The notes under the pieces are model-generated. The model was given only the letters and a program-made list of their open reading frames with translations, did no database searches and had not been told where the DNA came from. A stretch of 64,000 nucleotides of DNA from Anaspis maculata (lineage: Eukaryota; Arthropoda; Insecta; Coleoptera; Scraptiidae). Numbering within the stretch: position 1 is the first letter of the stretch; each line of letters begins with the position of its first letter. Shown piece by piece: positions 63,658 through 64,000 of this stretch. A program made the position numbers and the translations under genes. The stretch spans positions 20,104,635-20,168,634 of the forward strand of contig OX421967.1 in assembly GCA_949128115.1 (NCBI GenBank), written 5' to 3'.

Positions 63658-63661
63658 ATAT

Positions 63662-64000
63662 GTTTTATCTTATAGTAGTTTGCAATGTTCCCATTATACA
63701 TTCGTTTTCAGTGACTAAAGCAAGCTATTATCCACGAGTGACTGAAGCGAGTCATTACACGCCTTGCACAATAATTCATCAAAATTGACTAGTGTTAGAT
63801 TTATTTGGCAGAATATCTTTTCAATACGATTCTTGCACGATTGAGGCTCGTAGCCTTGGGGAGCGCACGGACCCCCTGCAACAATAATAATAAACAATAA
63901 AATGATTTGAACAACAAACTCTTGTAAATTAATTGTCAAACAAGGGGGGCGGTTTAGACCAGCAAGTTGTTTAAATATGGACCCGCGCAAGGTCACTACG
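63662..64000. other. Window end: nothing assigned
   Basis: A - strand frame (63715-63996) has a hydrophobic stretch and several Cys but no recognisable family and no clear start. Confidence 0.3.

Noticed and set aside
61388..64000. Remaining Fibp exons
   Set aside because: No frame here resembles the family's C-terminal part; everything recognisable is mobile element or array.

Overview
The window looks like nuclear DNA of an arthropod, most probably an insect and possibly a beetle. The evidence is AT-rich non-coding DNA, short 59-75 bp GT-AG introns next to very long ones, insect-like PGK, PEX19 and FIBP proteins, and a dense load of small non-autonomous transposons. I cannot name the species. 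All assignments come from reading the sequence; no database was searched.

Four protein-coding genes are supported. (1) Phosphoglycerate kinase (Pgk, + strand): 7 exons from 7696 to 49694, giving a complete 415-residue enzyme. Introns are 59, 5743, 30294, 75, 4521 and 59 bp. (2) Inside the 30-kb third intron, on the - strand, lies a complete five-exon gene (44360 down to 18989, 1370 residues) that I do not recognise. It has a coiled-coil start, a long Asp-Gln-Ala repeat, basic Ser/Pro-rich segments and a hydrophobic C-terminal tail. (3) Pex19 (- strand, 60142 down to 49994): four exons, 274 residues, ending in a CaaX-like box and converging tail to tail on Pgk. (4) Fibp (+ strand, from 60558): divergent from Pex19 across 415 bp; only the first two exons (247 residues) are visible.

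Almost everything else is repeat. Upstream of Pgk (1-7400) are a 2-kb terminal-inverted-repeat element and a three-part foldback in which two complete hairpins sit between the arms of a third. Pgk intron 2 holds foldbacks and a TNTA-flanked element. Intron 3 holds an inverted satellite of 21-bp units, many hairpin MITEs, nested foldbacks, and a 2.9-kb palindrome built as A-B-B'-A'. Intron 5 and the Pex19 introns hold more of the same families. Several insertions can be dated relative to each other because a related copy preserves the empty site; this gives target duplications such as GTAC and CTA. The last 1.5 kb contains an ACCGGT-rich tandem array and a solo LTR with a 4-bp duplication.

Functionally, Pgk is cytosolic glycolysis, Pex19 is the peroxisomal membrane-protein chaperone, and Fibp is an intracellular FGF-binding protein. 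They do not form a pathway. The notable biology is architectural: a housekeeping gene carrying an antisense nested gene and well over ten long hairpin-forming repeats in its introns.
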